Source: Actinoallomurus liliacearum (GTDB lineage: Bacteria; Actinomycetota; Actinomycetes; Streptosporangiales; Streptosporangiaceae). From it: 64,000 nucleotides of DNA. This document shows, piece after piece, positions 41,094 to 48,563 of the stretch. Within the stretch, counting starts at the first letter, position 1. The number at the start of each line of letters is the position of its first letter. A program made the translations under genes and the position numbers. The notes under the pieces were generated by a model that saw only the letters and a list, made by a program, of their open reading frames with translations, did no database searches and was not told where the DNA came from. The stretch spans positions 124,001 through 188,000 of the forward strand of contig NZ_BAABHJ010000016.1 of NCBI RefSeq assembly GCF_039542035.1. Direction: 5' to 3'.

Positions 41094-41944
41094 GCGAGCG
41101 GTTGAGTGTTCGCAAGACCTACAAGCTGTTCATCGGGGGCGCGTTCCCCCGGTCGGAGTCCGGCAGGACCGTCATCGTGAACGACGCCAAGGGAAAGTTC
41201 CTGGCCAACGCCGCGCGGGCCTCGCGCAAGGACGTCCGGGACGCGGTCGTGGCCGCGCGCAAGGCCCAGGCCGGCTGGGCGGGCCGGACCGGCTACAACC
41301 GCGGCCAGATCCTCTACCGCGTCGCGGAGATGCTGGAAGGGCGCCGCGGCCAGTTCGCCGAGGAGCTGCGCGGCGCCGGCCTCGGCAAGACGGCCGCCGC
41401 CGCTGAGGTCGACGCGGCGATCGACCGCTGGGTCTGGTACGCCGGGTGGGCCGACAAGATCGCGCAGGTGACGGGGTCGGCCAACCCCGTCTCCGGGCCG
41501 TTCTTCAACTTCTCCACGCCCGAGCCCACCGGCGTGGTGGGCGTCGTCGCGCCGGACTCGCCGCTGCTCGGGCTCGTGTCGGTGATCGCGCCGGTGATCG
41601 CGACCGGCAACACGGCGGTCGTCGTCGCCTCGGAGCCCGCACCGCTCCCGGCGATCACCCTCGCCGAGGTCCTCGCCACCTCCGACGTGCCGGGCGGCGT
41701 CGTCAACCTCCTCACCGGGCACCGCGCCGAGCTGGCCCCCTGGCTCGCCTCCCACCAGGACGTCAACGCGATCGACCTGGCCGGCGCGCCGGACGACCTG
41801 GCGGCCGACTGCGCGCGGGCGGCGGCGGACAACCTCAAGCGGGTGCACCGCCCGGTCACCGACGACTGGACCGCCGACCCCGGTACCGCCCGGATGACCG
41901 CGTTCCTGGAGACCAAGACCGTCTGGCACCCCGTCGGCGTCTGA
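41090..41944 (+). CDS. Truncated aldehyde dehydrogenase-like partner
   Basis: 284 residues, opening at ATGAGCGAG in the stop of the previous gene. It has only the N-terminal NAD-binding half of the ALDH fold (KTYKLFIGGAFPRSESGRTV, DSPLLGLVSVIAPVIATGNT, AITLAEVLATSDVPGGVVNL). The ELGGK Glu is replaced near LAGAPDD, and the Cys domain is absent. Such half-length partners recur after deoC-ald in actinobacteria, so it is likely a conserved regulatory or structural subunit rather than a recent break. It carries no catalytic Cys, so it cannot be a usual ALDH. Confidence 0.85.
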   Translation: MSERLSVRKTYKLFIGGAFPRSESGRTVIVNDAKGKFLANAARASRKDVRDAVVAARKAQAGWAGRTGYNRGQILYRVAEMLEGRRGQFAEELRGAGLGKTAAAAEVDAAIDRWVWYAGWADKIAQVTGSANPVSGPFFNFSTPEPTGVVGVVAPDSPLLGLVSVIAPVIATGNTAVVVASEPAPLPAITLAEVLATSDVPGGVVNLLTGHRAELAPWLASHQDVNAIDLAGAPDDLAADCARAAADNLKRVHRPVTDDWTADPGTARMTAFLETKTVWHPVGV

Positions 41945-41975
41945 GTCCGCAGGACGATCTTTTCGGTGGAACAGG

Positions 41976-42013
41976 GATGGTGCCCGCGGCGCGACTGCGC
42001 CGCGGGCACCATC
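41976..42013 (+). terminator. Sugar-operon terminator hairpin
   Basis: Perfect 17-bp stem GATGGTGCCCGCGGCGC with loop GACT, then GTTTCGG. It lies 31 bases after the last gene of the operon. Confidence 0.85.
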
Positions 42014-42036
42014 GTTTCGGCTAGCGCCGCGTCGTA

Positions 42037-42165
42037 CAACCTTGTTCGTGTAATCGGGTCGCTTTCAGCGGGCACCGCGACTTGGTCGGCGGCGCCAACA
42101 TCGCCCACCGAACTCCGGTGGGGGACACATCACCACCGGTAAGCAGAACCCGTTCCCGGTGGTGA
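42037..42165 (+). pseudogene. C-terminal relic of a TnpB-type gene
   Basis: After a stop codon at 42022 the frame reads CSCNRVAFSGHRDLVGGANI and then AHR, up to a stop at 42163. This matches the zinc-ribbon and last RuvC piece of TnpB proteins of the IS605/IS607 type (x-GHRDLVGAANIA). Nothing upstream extends it, so it is a fragment. The rest of the gap 41945-42384 is GC-rich with short hairpins (CCCCACC-ACC-CGGTGGGG near 42280) and no other gene. Confidence 0.65.
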
Positions 42166-42384
42166 TCACGCACCGTCGAGCCGGACGGCACCTCCCCGGT
42201 GCTGGACGGTCCCGGCGTGACCCCCGACGACGCCCCCATCACGGCACCGCACAAGGGTCCCCTGGCCGGCCGAGGCCCGCCCCACCACCCGGTGGGGAGC
42301 GCTCGCCCCCAAGGCGAGGATCAACCAACGCGGTCATCCCGCCGACCACCGTTGCTTGACACGGCACTAGCTCAGCGAGTCGGC

Positions 42385-42963
42385 CTAGTTGTGCTGCCAG
42401 CGGTCCTTCGGGGTCGGCCCGGAGGGATCGTCCGGGTCCTCGTCGGCCGCGGCGATCGTCTCCCAGAAGGCGGCGTGCGCCTGCTCGTGCAGGATCCCGT
42501 AGGACAGCATGCGCTCGCGGGAGACGGTGCCGGCGTCGTCCGGGTCGAGCGCGGCGCGCCGCTGCTCGTACGTCTTCATGAGCCGCCGATGCTGGCGCGC
42601 CTGCGTGCGCGCGAGGCTCACCAGGTCGGCGGGGTCGCCGAGGTCGGCGAAGGCCAGCCGGAGCTGGGCGGGGTCACGGAACTCGGCCTGGGGGAGCTCC
42701 GGGGCCGACAGCCATTCCCGTAGCGTCCTCTCCCCCGCGGGGGTGAGGTGGAAGAAGCGGCGGCGCCTGCCGCCCTCCTCGGTCTCCTCGGTCAGCAGGC
42801 CCAGCTCCGCCAGGCGGGGCGGGTCGCGGTAGAGCTGCGCGTGCGGGATGGGCCAGAACGGCGCGATGCTCTCCTCGACGCGCGCCTTCAGCTCGTACGG
42901 GGTCATCGGGCCGTGGCGGGCGATCAGGCCGAGCACGACGTACGCCGACATGCTCAACTCCAC
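42385..42963 (-). CDS. PadR-family transcriptional regulator
   Basis: 192 residues from the GTG at 42963 (GGGAGG 5 bases upstream). PadR winged helix at residues 5-80 (YVVLGLIARHGPMTPYELKA, then YRDPPRLAELGLL, FFHLTPAGERTLREW) and a helical C-terminal dimer domain (about 95-180). Divergent from the esterase gene across an inverted repeat TGAGAC-N9-GTCTCA, which is the likely operator. PadR proteins usually repress a detoxification or efflux gene next door. Confidence 0.92.
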   Translation of the reverse strand: MELSMSAYVVLGLIARHGPMTPYELKARVEESIAPFWPIPHAQLYRDPPRLAELGLLTEETEEGGRRRRFFHLTPAGERTLREWLSAPELPQAEFRDPAQLRLAFADLGDPADLVSLARTQARQHRRLMKTYEQRRAALDPDDAGTVSRERMLSYGILHEQAHAAFWETIAAADEDPDDPSGPTPKDRWQHN

Positions 42964-42990
42964 GTGCGCCTCCCGTTGACACCATCTCAC

Positions 42991-43011
42991 TGAGACCTTA
43001 CTTTCGTCTCA
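42991..43011. promoter_or_regulatory. PadR-type operator
   Basis: TGAGAC and GTCTCA with a 9-base spacer; a further ACTGAGAC half-site lies at about 43025-43032. Between the divergent PadR and hydrolase genes. Confidence 0.65.
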
Positions 43012-43045
43012 TTGCAACCGTATCACTGAGACTATTGAGGTGCTC

Positions 43046-43984
43046 ATGTACGTCCACCCCGGACTCGCGGACGTCCTCGCCGCGCTGCCGGACCGCCCGG
43101 CCGACCCCTACGCCGACATCGAGGCCACCCGTGTGAGTTTCGCGGCGCTGATGGCCCCGCGGATGGGCCCGGACCCCCGCGTCACCGTGGACCGCGCGGT
43201 CATCCCCGGACCGGACGGCGACACGATCGACCTGCACGTCATCCGGCCGTCCGACGCCGCCGAGGACGAGGTGCTGCCCGGCATCCTCTACATCCACGGC
43301 GGCGGCTTCGCCTACGGCGAGCTGGACGGCCCGAGCCCGATGGCACGGGACGCCTGTGCCGAAACGCGCGCCGTCGTCGTCGACGCGCATTACCGGCTGG
43401 CTCCGGAGCACCGGTTCCCCGCCGGGGTCGAGGACTGCTACGCGGCGCTGCGCTGGATGGCGGACGGCGCCGCGGGGCTCGGCGTCGACCCGGATCGGAT
43501 CGCCGTCGCGGGCGCGTCGGCGGGCGCCTGCCTGAGCGCGGCCATGACCCTCATGGCGCGGGACCGGCAGGGGCCGTCCATCGCCTACCAGTGCCTGCTG
43601 ATCCCGCTGCTCGACGACCGGTCCACGACCGCGTCCCGGCGGAACATCACCGACCGGAGGATCATCAACGGCCCGGGTATCACCCGTACCTGGGACAACT
43701 ACCTCGGCCCGGACCGGGAGGGGGCCGCGCCGTACGCCGCGCCGGCGCGGGCGGAGGACCTGCGCGGCCTGCCGCCGGCGTACGTCCTCACCTGCGGGCT
43801 GGACCCGCTCCGTGACGAGGGCGTGGACTACGCCCGGCGGCTGATCGAGGCGGACGTGCCGGTCGAGCTGCACCACGTGCCCGGGGCCTGGCACTTCTTC
43901 GAGGCGTTCGCGCCGGAGAGCGCGGTCGCCAGGTCGACGACCGCGCACTGGCTCCGGGCGCTGCGCGCCGCCCTGCACCCCTGA
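43046..43984 (+). CDS. Alpha/beta hydrolase (hormone-sensitive-lipase-like esterase)
   Basis: 312 residues from the ATG at 43046, with GAGG 5 bases upstream. HSL-family oxyanion motif YIHGGGFAYGEL, nucleophile elbow AGASAGACLSA, Asp in YVLTCGLDPLRDEG and His in VPGAWHFFEAF. These are carboxylesterases of short-chain acyl esters. It is divergent from the PadR gene and probably its target. The stop is 9 bases before the end of the convergent deacetylase. Confidence 0.93.
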   Translation: MYVHPGLADVLAALPDRPADPYADIEATRVSFAALMAPRMGPDPRVTVDRAVIPGPDGDTIDLHVIRPSDAAEDEVLPGILYIHGGGFAYGELDGPSPMARDACAETRAVVVDAHYRLAPEHRFPAGVEDCYAALRWMADGAAGLGVDPDRIAVAGASAGACLSAAMTLMARDRQGPSIAYQCLLIPLLDDRSTTASRRNITDRRIINGPGITRTWDNYLGPDREGAAPYAAPARAEDLRGLPPAYVLTCGLDPLRDEGVDYARRLIEADVPVELHHVPGAWHFFEAFAPESAVARSTTAHWLRALRAALHP

Positions 43985-43992
43985 CCGGGGGA

Positions 43993-44862
43993 CTACTGGA
44001 AGAACTCGGCCGGCAGGTGATCCCGCACCGCGGCGGGACGGAAACCCTGCTTGTGGATGGTGCGGAGCATCTTCTTGAAGTCGGCGGTCATGTTCGGGTT
44101 GAAGTGCACGAGCATGATGTCCCCCGGGTGCAGACGGCCGGGGACCTGGTAGGCGATCTTGCCGTTGCTGACCACCTCGCGCCAGAAGAAGATCGCCTTC
44201 ATCCCGCAGTCCCGGGCGGCGCGCAGCGTGTCATGGTCGGTGGACCCGTACGGCGCGCGGAACAGCGTCGGGCGCGCGCCGTACTGCGTGGTGTAGATGC
44301 CCGCCGCGTCGCAGATCTCCTGCTTCTGTCGCTTGTACGACAGCCGGGGCATGTACGGGTGCGTCATCGTGTGATCCTCGATCAGCGCGCCCGCCTGCTG
44401 CAGCTCGCGGAAGTACCCGTAGTTCTTCTTCACCGCCAGGTTCTCGAGGAAGAGCGTCACCGGGATCCGCTCGTCGCGGATCAGCCGGACGAAGTCGGCG
44501 TCCTTCTCCCAGCCGTCGTCGATGGTGATGAAGACGACCTTGTCCTGGACCGGGATGCGGCTGATCACCGGGGGCAGGCCGTCCCGCGATCGGGGGATCG
44601 CCGAGGGCGTAGTCGCGGTGGGCGATCCGCTCGGCGAGCCGCTCGGGTTCGCCGACGGCGAGGATGACGCGGGCGGAGTCACCGGAGCCGACGACGGGGG
44701 CCCGTGGCCGGGGGTCAGGCTCGGTTCGGAGCCGCCCGGCCCCCGTGAGGCGACCGGCGCCGCCGATCTGGAGTGCGGGGTGCCCTGGTGACAGGCCGTC
44801 AGTCCGCCCGCGGTGAGCACGGCGAGGGCGGCCGCGGTCAGAGCGCGCAGCTGTGGGCGCAT
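43993..44862 (-). CDS. Polysaccharide deacetylase lipoprotein (CE4)
   Basis: 289 residues. A signal peptide ends in a lipobox GLTAC (Cys 24), followed by a 60-residue Ser/Pro/Thr-rich linker, then a CE4 NodB domain: VVFITIDDGWEKDADF (metal Asp), IEDHTMTHPYM (H-x3-H), FRAPYGSTDHDT and GDIMLVHFNPN. NodB proteins remove N-acetyl groups from peptidoglycan or other cell-wall glycans. It is the paralogue of the gene at 44960, with a similar C-terminal extension. Confidence 0.92.
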   Translation of the reverse strand: MRPQLRALTAAALAVLTAGGLTACHQGTPHSRSAAPVASRGPGGSEPSLTPGHGPPSSAPVTPPASSSPSANPSGSPSGSPTATTPSAIPRSRDGLPPVISRIPVQDKVVFITIDDGWEKDADFVRLIRDERIPVTLFLENLAVKKNYGYFRELQQAGALIEDHTMTHPYMPRLSYKRQKQEICDAAGIYTTQYGARPTLFRAPYGSTDHDTLRAARDCGMKAIFFWREVVSNGKIAYQVPGRLHPGDIMLVHFNPNMTADFKKMLRTIHKQGFRPAAVRDHLPAEFFQ

Positions 44863-44959
44863 CGGATCTCCCCTCGAAGCGGCGGTACGACGGTTACGAG
44901 GCTGTCCGGATTCGGCCGGTGATCAACCTGTTCCTGCCGAATTGTGGGCGTGGGATCGC

Positions 44960-45790
44960 TCACCCCGCCGCCTCTCCGCCCTGGGAGCGGGGCAGGTAGT
45001 TCGCCAGCGCCGCGGGGCGCAGCCCCGCCTGCCGGATCCAGGTGAGCAGGCGCTCGAAGTCGCCGGCCAGGCCGCGGCGGAAGTGCATCAGGATGATGTC
45101 GCCGGGCCGCAGGTCCGAGCCCCCGTCCATGCGCGCCAGCTTCCCGGACAGGCCGTTGTAGAACTCCACCGACCAGATGACGACCGACTTCATGCCGCAG
45201 TCCCGGGCCGCGGTACGGGTGACCTGGTCGTACGATCCGCCGGGCGGCCGGAAGATCTGCGGCCGCCGCCCGTACTGCCGGGCGTCGATGTCGGCCGAGT
45301 CGCAGATCTGCCGGTGCTGTGCCGCCGCGGACAGCCGGCGCATGTCGTTGTACGGCGCGGCATGGTCCATCGTGTGGTCCTCGATCGGCGCGCCGGCGTG
45401 CTGCAGCGCCCAGAAGTACTCGTAGCCGGTGCGGGCCGCCTGGTCGGTGAGGAAGACCATGATGGGGACCCGCTGGGTCCGGACGATGTCGACGAAGCGG
45501 GTGTCGTGCTCCCAGCCGTCATCGATGGTGATGAAGACGACCTTGTCGTTCGTCTGGATCCGGTCGACCACCGGCGGCAGGCCGTCCCCGCGCCGCTCGT
45601 AGGACACCTGCCAGGTGCCGGGCTTCGGAGCGGGCCACCGCGGCGGCGCCATGACCTGCGCCATCGCGGGAGGACCCGCCGCGTGCGCGGGAGAGCCCTC
45701 CACCCGGCCGCGGATGTCGGGCCACGCGCCGGAGGTCACTCCGAGCACCGCCGCGAGCAGGCACGACGCGATCAACCCTTTTTCACGCAT
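44960..45790 (-). CDS. Secreted polysaccharide deacetylase (CE4)
   Basis: 276 residues from the ATG at 45790. The signal peptide (MREKGLIASCLLAAVLGVTS) lacks a lipobox, so this copy is likely released. CE4 domain: VVFITIDDGWEHDTRFVDIV, IEDHTMDHAAPY, FRPPGGSYDQVT and GDIILMHFRRG. It is about 40% alike by eye to the neighbouring lipoprotein on the same strand, 97 bases away, so the pair arose by duplication and was then split into an anchored and a free form. Confidence 0.92.
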   Translation of the reverse strand: MREKGLIASCLLAAVLGVTSGAWPDIRGRVEGSPAHAAGPPAMAQVMAPPRWPAPKPGTWQVSYERRGDGLPPVVDRIQTNDKVVFITIDDGWEHDTRFVDIVRTQRVPIMVFLTDQAARTGYEYFWALQHAGAPIEDHTMDHAAPYNDMRRLSAAAQHRQICDSADIDARQYGRRPQIFRPPGGSYDQVTRTAARDCGMKSVVIWSVEFYNGLSGKLARMDGGSDLRPGDIILMHFRRGLAGDFERLLTWIRQAGLRPAALANYLPRSQGGEAAG

Positions 45791-45911
45791 CCAACCCAGC
45801 TTCCCCTCAGTGGATCTTAAGTATCCGCATAGGGGTTGATGCCCGGAAGTGGTGGCCAGGTTCGGGCAATCCGCCGTCACTTTTGGACGACGAGGGGATG
45901 GAGAGGGGGAC

Positions 45912-46493
45912 TCAGCCCGCGCCCAGGGCGCGTAGCAGCGTGCCGCTCAGCGCGGTCACCGTCGCGTCCGGCACCGGCTTGGCGTCGGGGCCCTCGGCGA
46001 AGTACCGGAAGAAGGCCTGCTGGAAACAGGCGCCGGCCAGCAGGGCGGCGGCCGCGTCGAGGTTGGCGTCGGCGGCGATGCGCCCCAGGTCGCGTTCGGC
46101 GCGCAGGTGGTCGGCCAACCGCCGGACCAGGTGCTCCGGTCCGGCGCCGTACCTGCGGAGCGACTCGCGCTGGGCGGCCATCAACCGTGGATCTCCCAGC
46201 AGGGAGCCGAGCATGGGCAGGGCCTCGAGGTAGAAGTCCACGGTGGCCCGCGTCAGCGCCGCGACGGTCTCCGCGACGCTTCCGACGCCGGGACGGACGT
46301 CCACGCGGGCGACCCCGGGCATCCGTTCGCGCAGGACCGCGAGCATCAGCTCCGTCTTGTCGGCGAAGTGCTTGTAGAGCGCGGCCTCGGACAGGCCGGC
46401 CGCCTTCGCGATCTCCTTGGTGGTGGTGCGCGCGATGCCGCGTTCGCGCATCAGGCCGGCGGCGGCGTCGAGGATGCGATCCCGGGTCGTCAC
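45912..46493 (-). CDS. TetR-family transcriptional regulator
   Basis: 193 residues, GTG start. HTH at 20-45 (RTTTKEIAKAAGLSEAALYK), HFADKTELMLAVL beyond, and a C-terminal helical ligand domain. It is divergent from the NAD-binding gene with a perfect 11-bp-arm operator between them, which it should bind to silence both. Confidence 0.93.
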   Translation of the reverse strand: MTTRDRILDAAAGLMRERGIARTTTKEIAKAAGLSEAALYKHFADKTELMLAVLRERMPGVARVDVRPGVGSVAETVAALTRATVDFYLEALPMLGSLLGDPRLMAAQRESLRRYGAGPEHLVRRLADHLRAERDLGRIAADANLDAAAALLAGACFQQAFFRYFAEGPDAKPVPDATVTALSGTLLRALGAG

Positions 46494-46529
46494 GGTCCCC
46501 CTTGGTGGTCGGGCGTTCCTCCATTATGG

Positions 46530-46553
46530 TGGTTAGTGAGCACTCACTAACCA
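46530..46553. promoter_or_regulatory. TetR operator, perfect inverted repeat
   Basis: TGGTTAGTGAG and CTCACTAACCA separated by 2 bases. It sits 37 bases before the TetR gene start and 18 bases before the ATG of the divergent gene, covering the promoter of both. Confidence 0.85.
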
Positions 46554-46570
46554 CAAAGGGGCGACAAGCC

Positions 46571-47206
46571 ATGAAGCTCACGATCTTCGGCGCGTCCGGA
46601 AGGACCGGCACCCATCTGGTCCGGCAGGCACTGGAACGCGGCCACCAGGTGACGGCGGTGGTGCGGGATCCGGCGCGGCTCGACGTCCCCGCCCACGAGC
46701 GCCTGCACGTCGTCACGGCCGACGTGATGGACCCGGCGGCCATCACGACCGCCGTCGGCGAGGCCGACGCCGTCGTCTCCGCGCTCGGGCATCGGGACAC
46801 CGGCCCGACGACCGTGTGCCAGGACGGCGCCCGCAGCATCATCGAGGCGATGGCCAAGACCGGCGCCCGCCGCTTCCTCATGGTCAGCGCCGCGGGCATG
46901 GTCACGGACCCCGGCGACGGCCCCCTCACGCGTTACGTCGCCAAGCCGATCCTGCAGCGGCTCCTGCGGCACGGTTTCGCCGACATGGGCCGGGCGGAGG
47001 AGGCGGTCCGCGGCAGCGACCTGGACTGGACGATCGTCCGGCCGCCGCGGCTCATCGACAAGAAGGGCACCGGGCGGTACCGCACCGGGATCGACCGCAG
47101 CGTCCGGGGCGGAGTGCAGATCTCCCGCGCCGACCTCGCCACCGGCATCCTCACCCTCATCTCCGAGGACTCGTCGGTGCGCCGGCACGTCTGGATCGCG
47201 GATTGA
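46571..47206 (+). CDS. NAD(P)H-binding atypical SDR
   Basis: 211 residues. Rossmann motif KLTIFGASGRTGTHLVRQAL at the start, ADVMDPAAITTAVGEADAVV, VSAAGMVTDPG and LDWTIVRPPRLIDK. Members of this group (NmrA/YhfK-like) are NADPH sensors, quinone reductases or anthrone-type oxidoreductases. It is the likely target of the divergent TetR gene. The usual SDR catalytic Tyr-x-x-x-Lys is not in its standard position. Confidence 0.9.
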   Translation: MKLTIFGASGRTGTHLVRQALERGHQVTAVVRDPARLDVPAHERLHVVTADVMDPAAITTAVGEADAVVSALGHRDTGPTTVCQDGARSIIEAMAKTGARRFLMVSAAGMVTDPGDGPLTRYVAKPILQRLLRHGFADMGRAEEAVRGSDLDWTIVRPPRLIDKKGTGRYRTGIDRSVRGGVQISRADLATGILTLISEDSSVRRHVWIAD

Positions 47207-47240
47207 CCCCGGACGGCCGACGGCCTCGACCTCATGACGG

Positions 47241-47282
47241 CCGACGGCCCCGCCGCCGAGGGTTCGGCGACGGGGCCGTCGG
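47241..47282. terminator. Bidirectional hairpin terminator
   Basis: Stem CCGACGGCCCCG (47241-47252) pairs with 47271-47282, between the convergent SDR and FKBP genes. Confidence 0.65.
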
Positions 47283-47302
47283 ACGGGCCTCCGCGGGAAC
47301 GG

Positions 47303-47677
47303 TCAGCCGACGCCGAGCAGGTCGACGACGAAGATCAGCGTCTCGCCCGGCTTGATCGCGCGGCCCGCGCCGCGGTTGCCGTAGCCCAGGTGCGGGGGGA
47401 TGACGAGCTTGCGGCGGCCGCCGACCCGCATGCCGGCGACGCCCTGGTCCCAGCCCGCGATGACGCGGCCGGCTCCGAGCGGGAAGTTGAAGGCCTCACC
47501 GCGGTTCCACGAGGCGTCGAACTCCTCGCCGGTCGAGTGCGCCACGCCGACGTAGTGCACCGAGACGGTCGAACCGGGGGTGGCCTCGGCGCCGTCGCCG
47601 ACCGTGATGTCGGTGATCTGCAGGTCGGCGGGCGGCTCGCCCTCGGGGAAGTCGATCTCGGGTCGCTCAAGCGCCAT
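47303..47677 (-). CDS. FKBP-type peptidyl-prolyl isomerase
   Basis: 124 residues from the ATG at 47677 (MALERPEIDFPEGEPPADLQ). FKBP fold signature: VSVHYVGVAHSTGEEFDASW, FPLGAGRVIAGWDQGVAGMR, RKLVIPPHLGYGNRGAG, LIFVVDLLGV. There is no signal peptide, so it is a cytoplasmic single-domain FKBP like those found in most actinomycetes. An ATG at 47692 is an alternative. Divergent from the DsbA-like gene. Confidence 0.94.
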   Translation of the reverse strand: MALERPEIDFPEGEPPADLQITDITVGDGAEATPGSTVSVHYVGVAHSTGEEFDASWNRGEAFNFPLGAGRVIAGWDQGVAGMRVGGRRKLVIPPHLGYGNRGAGRAIKPGETLIFVVDLLGVG

Positions 47678-47784
47678 GGGGATGTCTCTCATTGTCGGTG
47701 ATAACGAGTGTCCAAGCGTAGCCACCCGGGGACCGGTGTGCGGCAGGTGGAATGCGTGCCCCTCCGGGCTCGTTGCCATCCGTT

Positions 47785-48402
47785 GTGAACGTTGAGATCT
47801 TCTCGGATGTCGTATGCCCCTGGTGTTACCTGGGCCGGGCGCGGTTCGCGGCCGCCGCCCGTGACTTCGGCGGCGAGGTGAACGTGACCTGGCGGCCGTA
47901 CCAGCTCGACCCCGGAGCCTCGGGCGGCGGGCTGATGAACGACAGCCTCGCCGAGAAGTTCGGCGGCGTCGACCGCGTCGCCGAGGCGCACGCCCGGATG
48001 CGGGAGCTGATGGCGGCCGAGGACCTGCCGTACGCGCCGGAGAAGGCGCTGAGCGCCAACACCCGCGACGCGCACCGGGTGATCGCGCTCGCCGCCGAGG
48101 CGGGCGTGCAGGACGCCGTCGTGGGCCGGCTCTTCCGGGCCCACCACGCCGAGGGCCGGGACCTGAACGACCACGGGACGCTCGCCGAACTGGCCGCCGA
48201 GGCCGGGCTGGCGGGCGTGGCGGAGCGCCTCGCGGCGGGCGAGGGCGACGCGGCGGTCACCGCGCAGCTCGAGGTGGCGCGGACGATCGGCGTCACCGGT
48301 GTCCCGTTCTTCGTGTTCGAGGGCGCCTGGGCGGTGTCCGGGGCGCAGTCGCGGGAGTTCTTCGGCAGCGCACTCGCCGAGGTCGCGGCCAAGGCCGGCT
48401 GA
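47785..48402 (+). CDS. DsbA-family oxidoreductase (FrnE-like)
   Basis: 205 residues from the GTG at 47785. Thioredoxin fold with active site FSDVVCPWCYLGRARF (CPWC), helical insert and cis-Pro region TGVPFFVFEGAWAVSGAQS. This is the FrnE/2-hydroxychromene isomerase-like branch, cytoplasmic, with proposed disulfide-related roles. It lies alone between FKBP and the permease gene. Confidence 0.92.
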   Translation: MNVEIFSDVVCPWCYLGRARFAAAARDFGGEVNVTWRPYQLDPGASGGGLMNDSLAEKFGGVDRVAEAHARMRELMAAEDLPYAPEKALSANTRDAHRVIALAAEAGVQDAVVGRLFRAHHAEGRDLNDHGTLAELAAEAGLAGVAERLAAGEGDAAVTAQLEVARTIGVTGVPFFVFEGAWAVSGAQSREFFGSALAEVAAKAG

Positions 48403-48563
48403 CCCACCGGGCGGCACGGGCGGGTCCGCTGGGACTGAGGGGAACGCTGGGTCGGTTCCAGGTCATATAAACCGCTTGACCTGGTAAAACGCTTTGGGAT
48501 CCCGAATCGCGAGCGGATACATTCCGACATACGGTCACATCCGATCCCCCCGGGAGACCTCTG

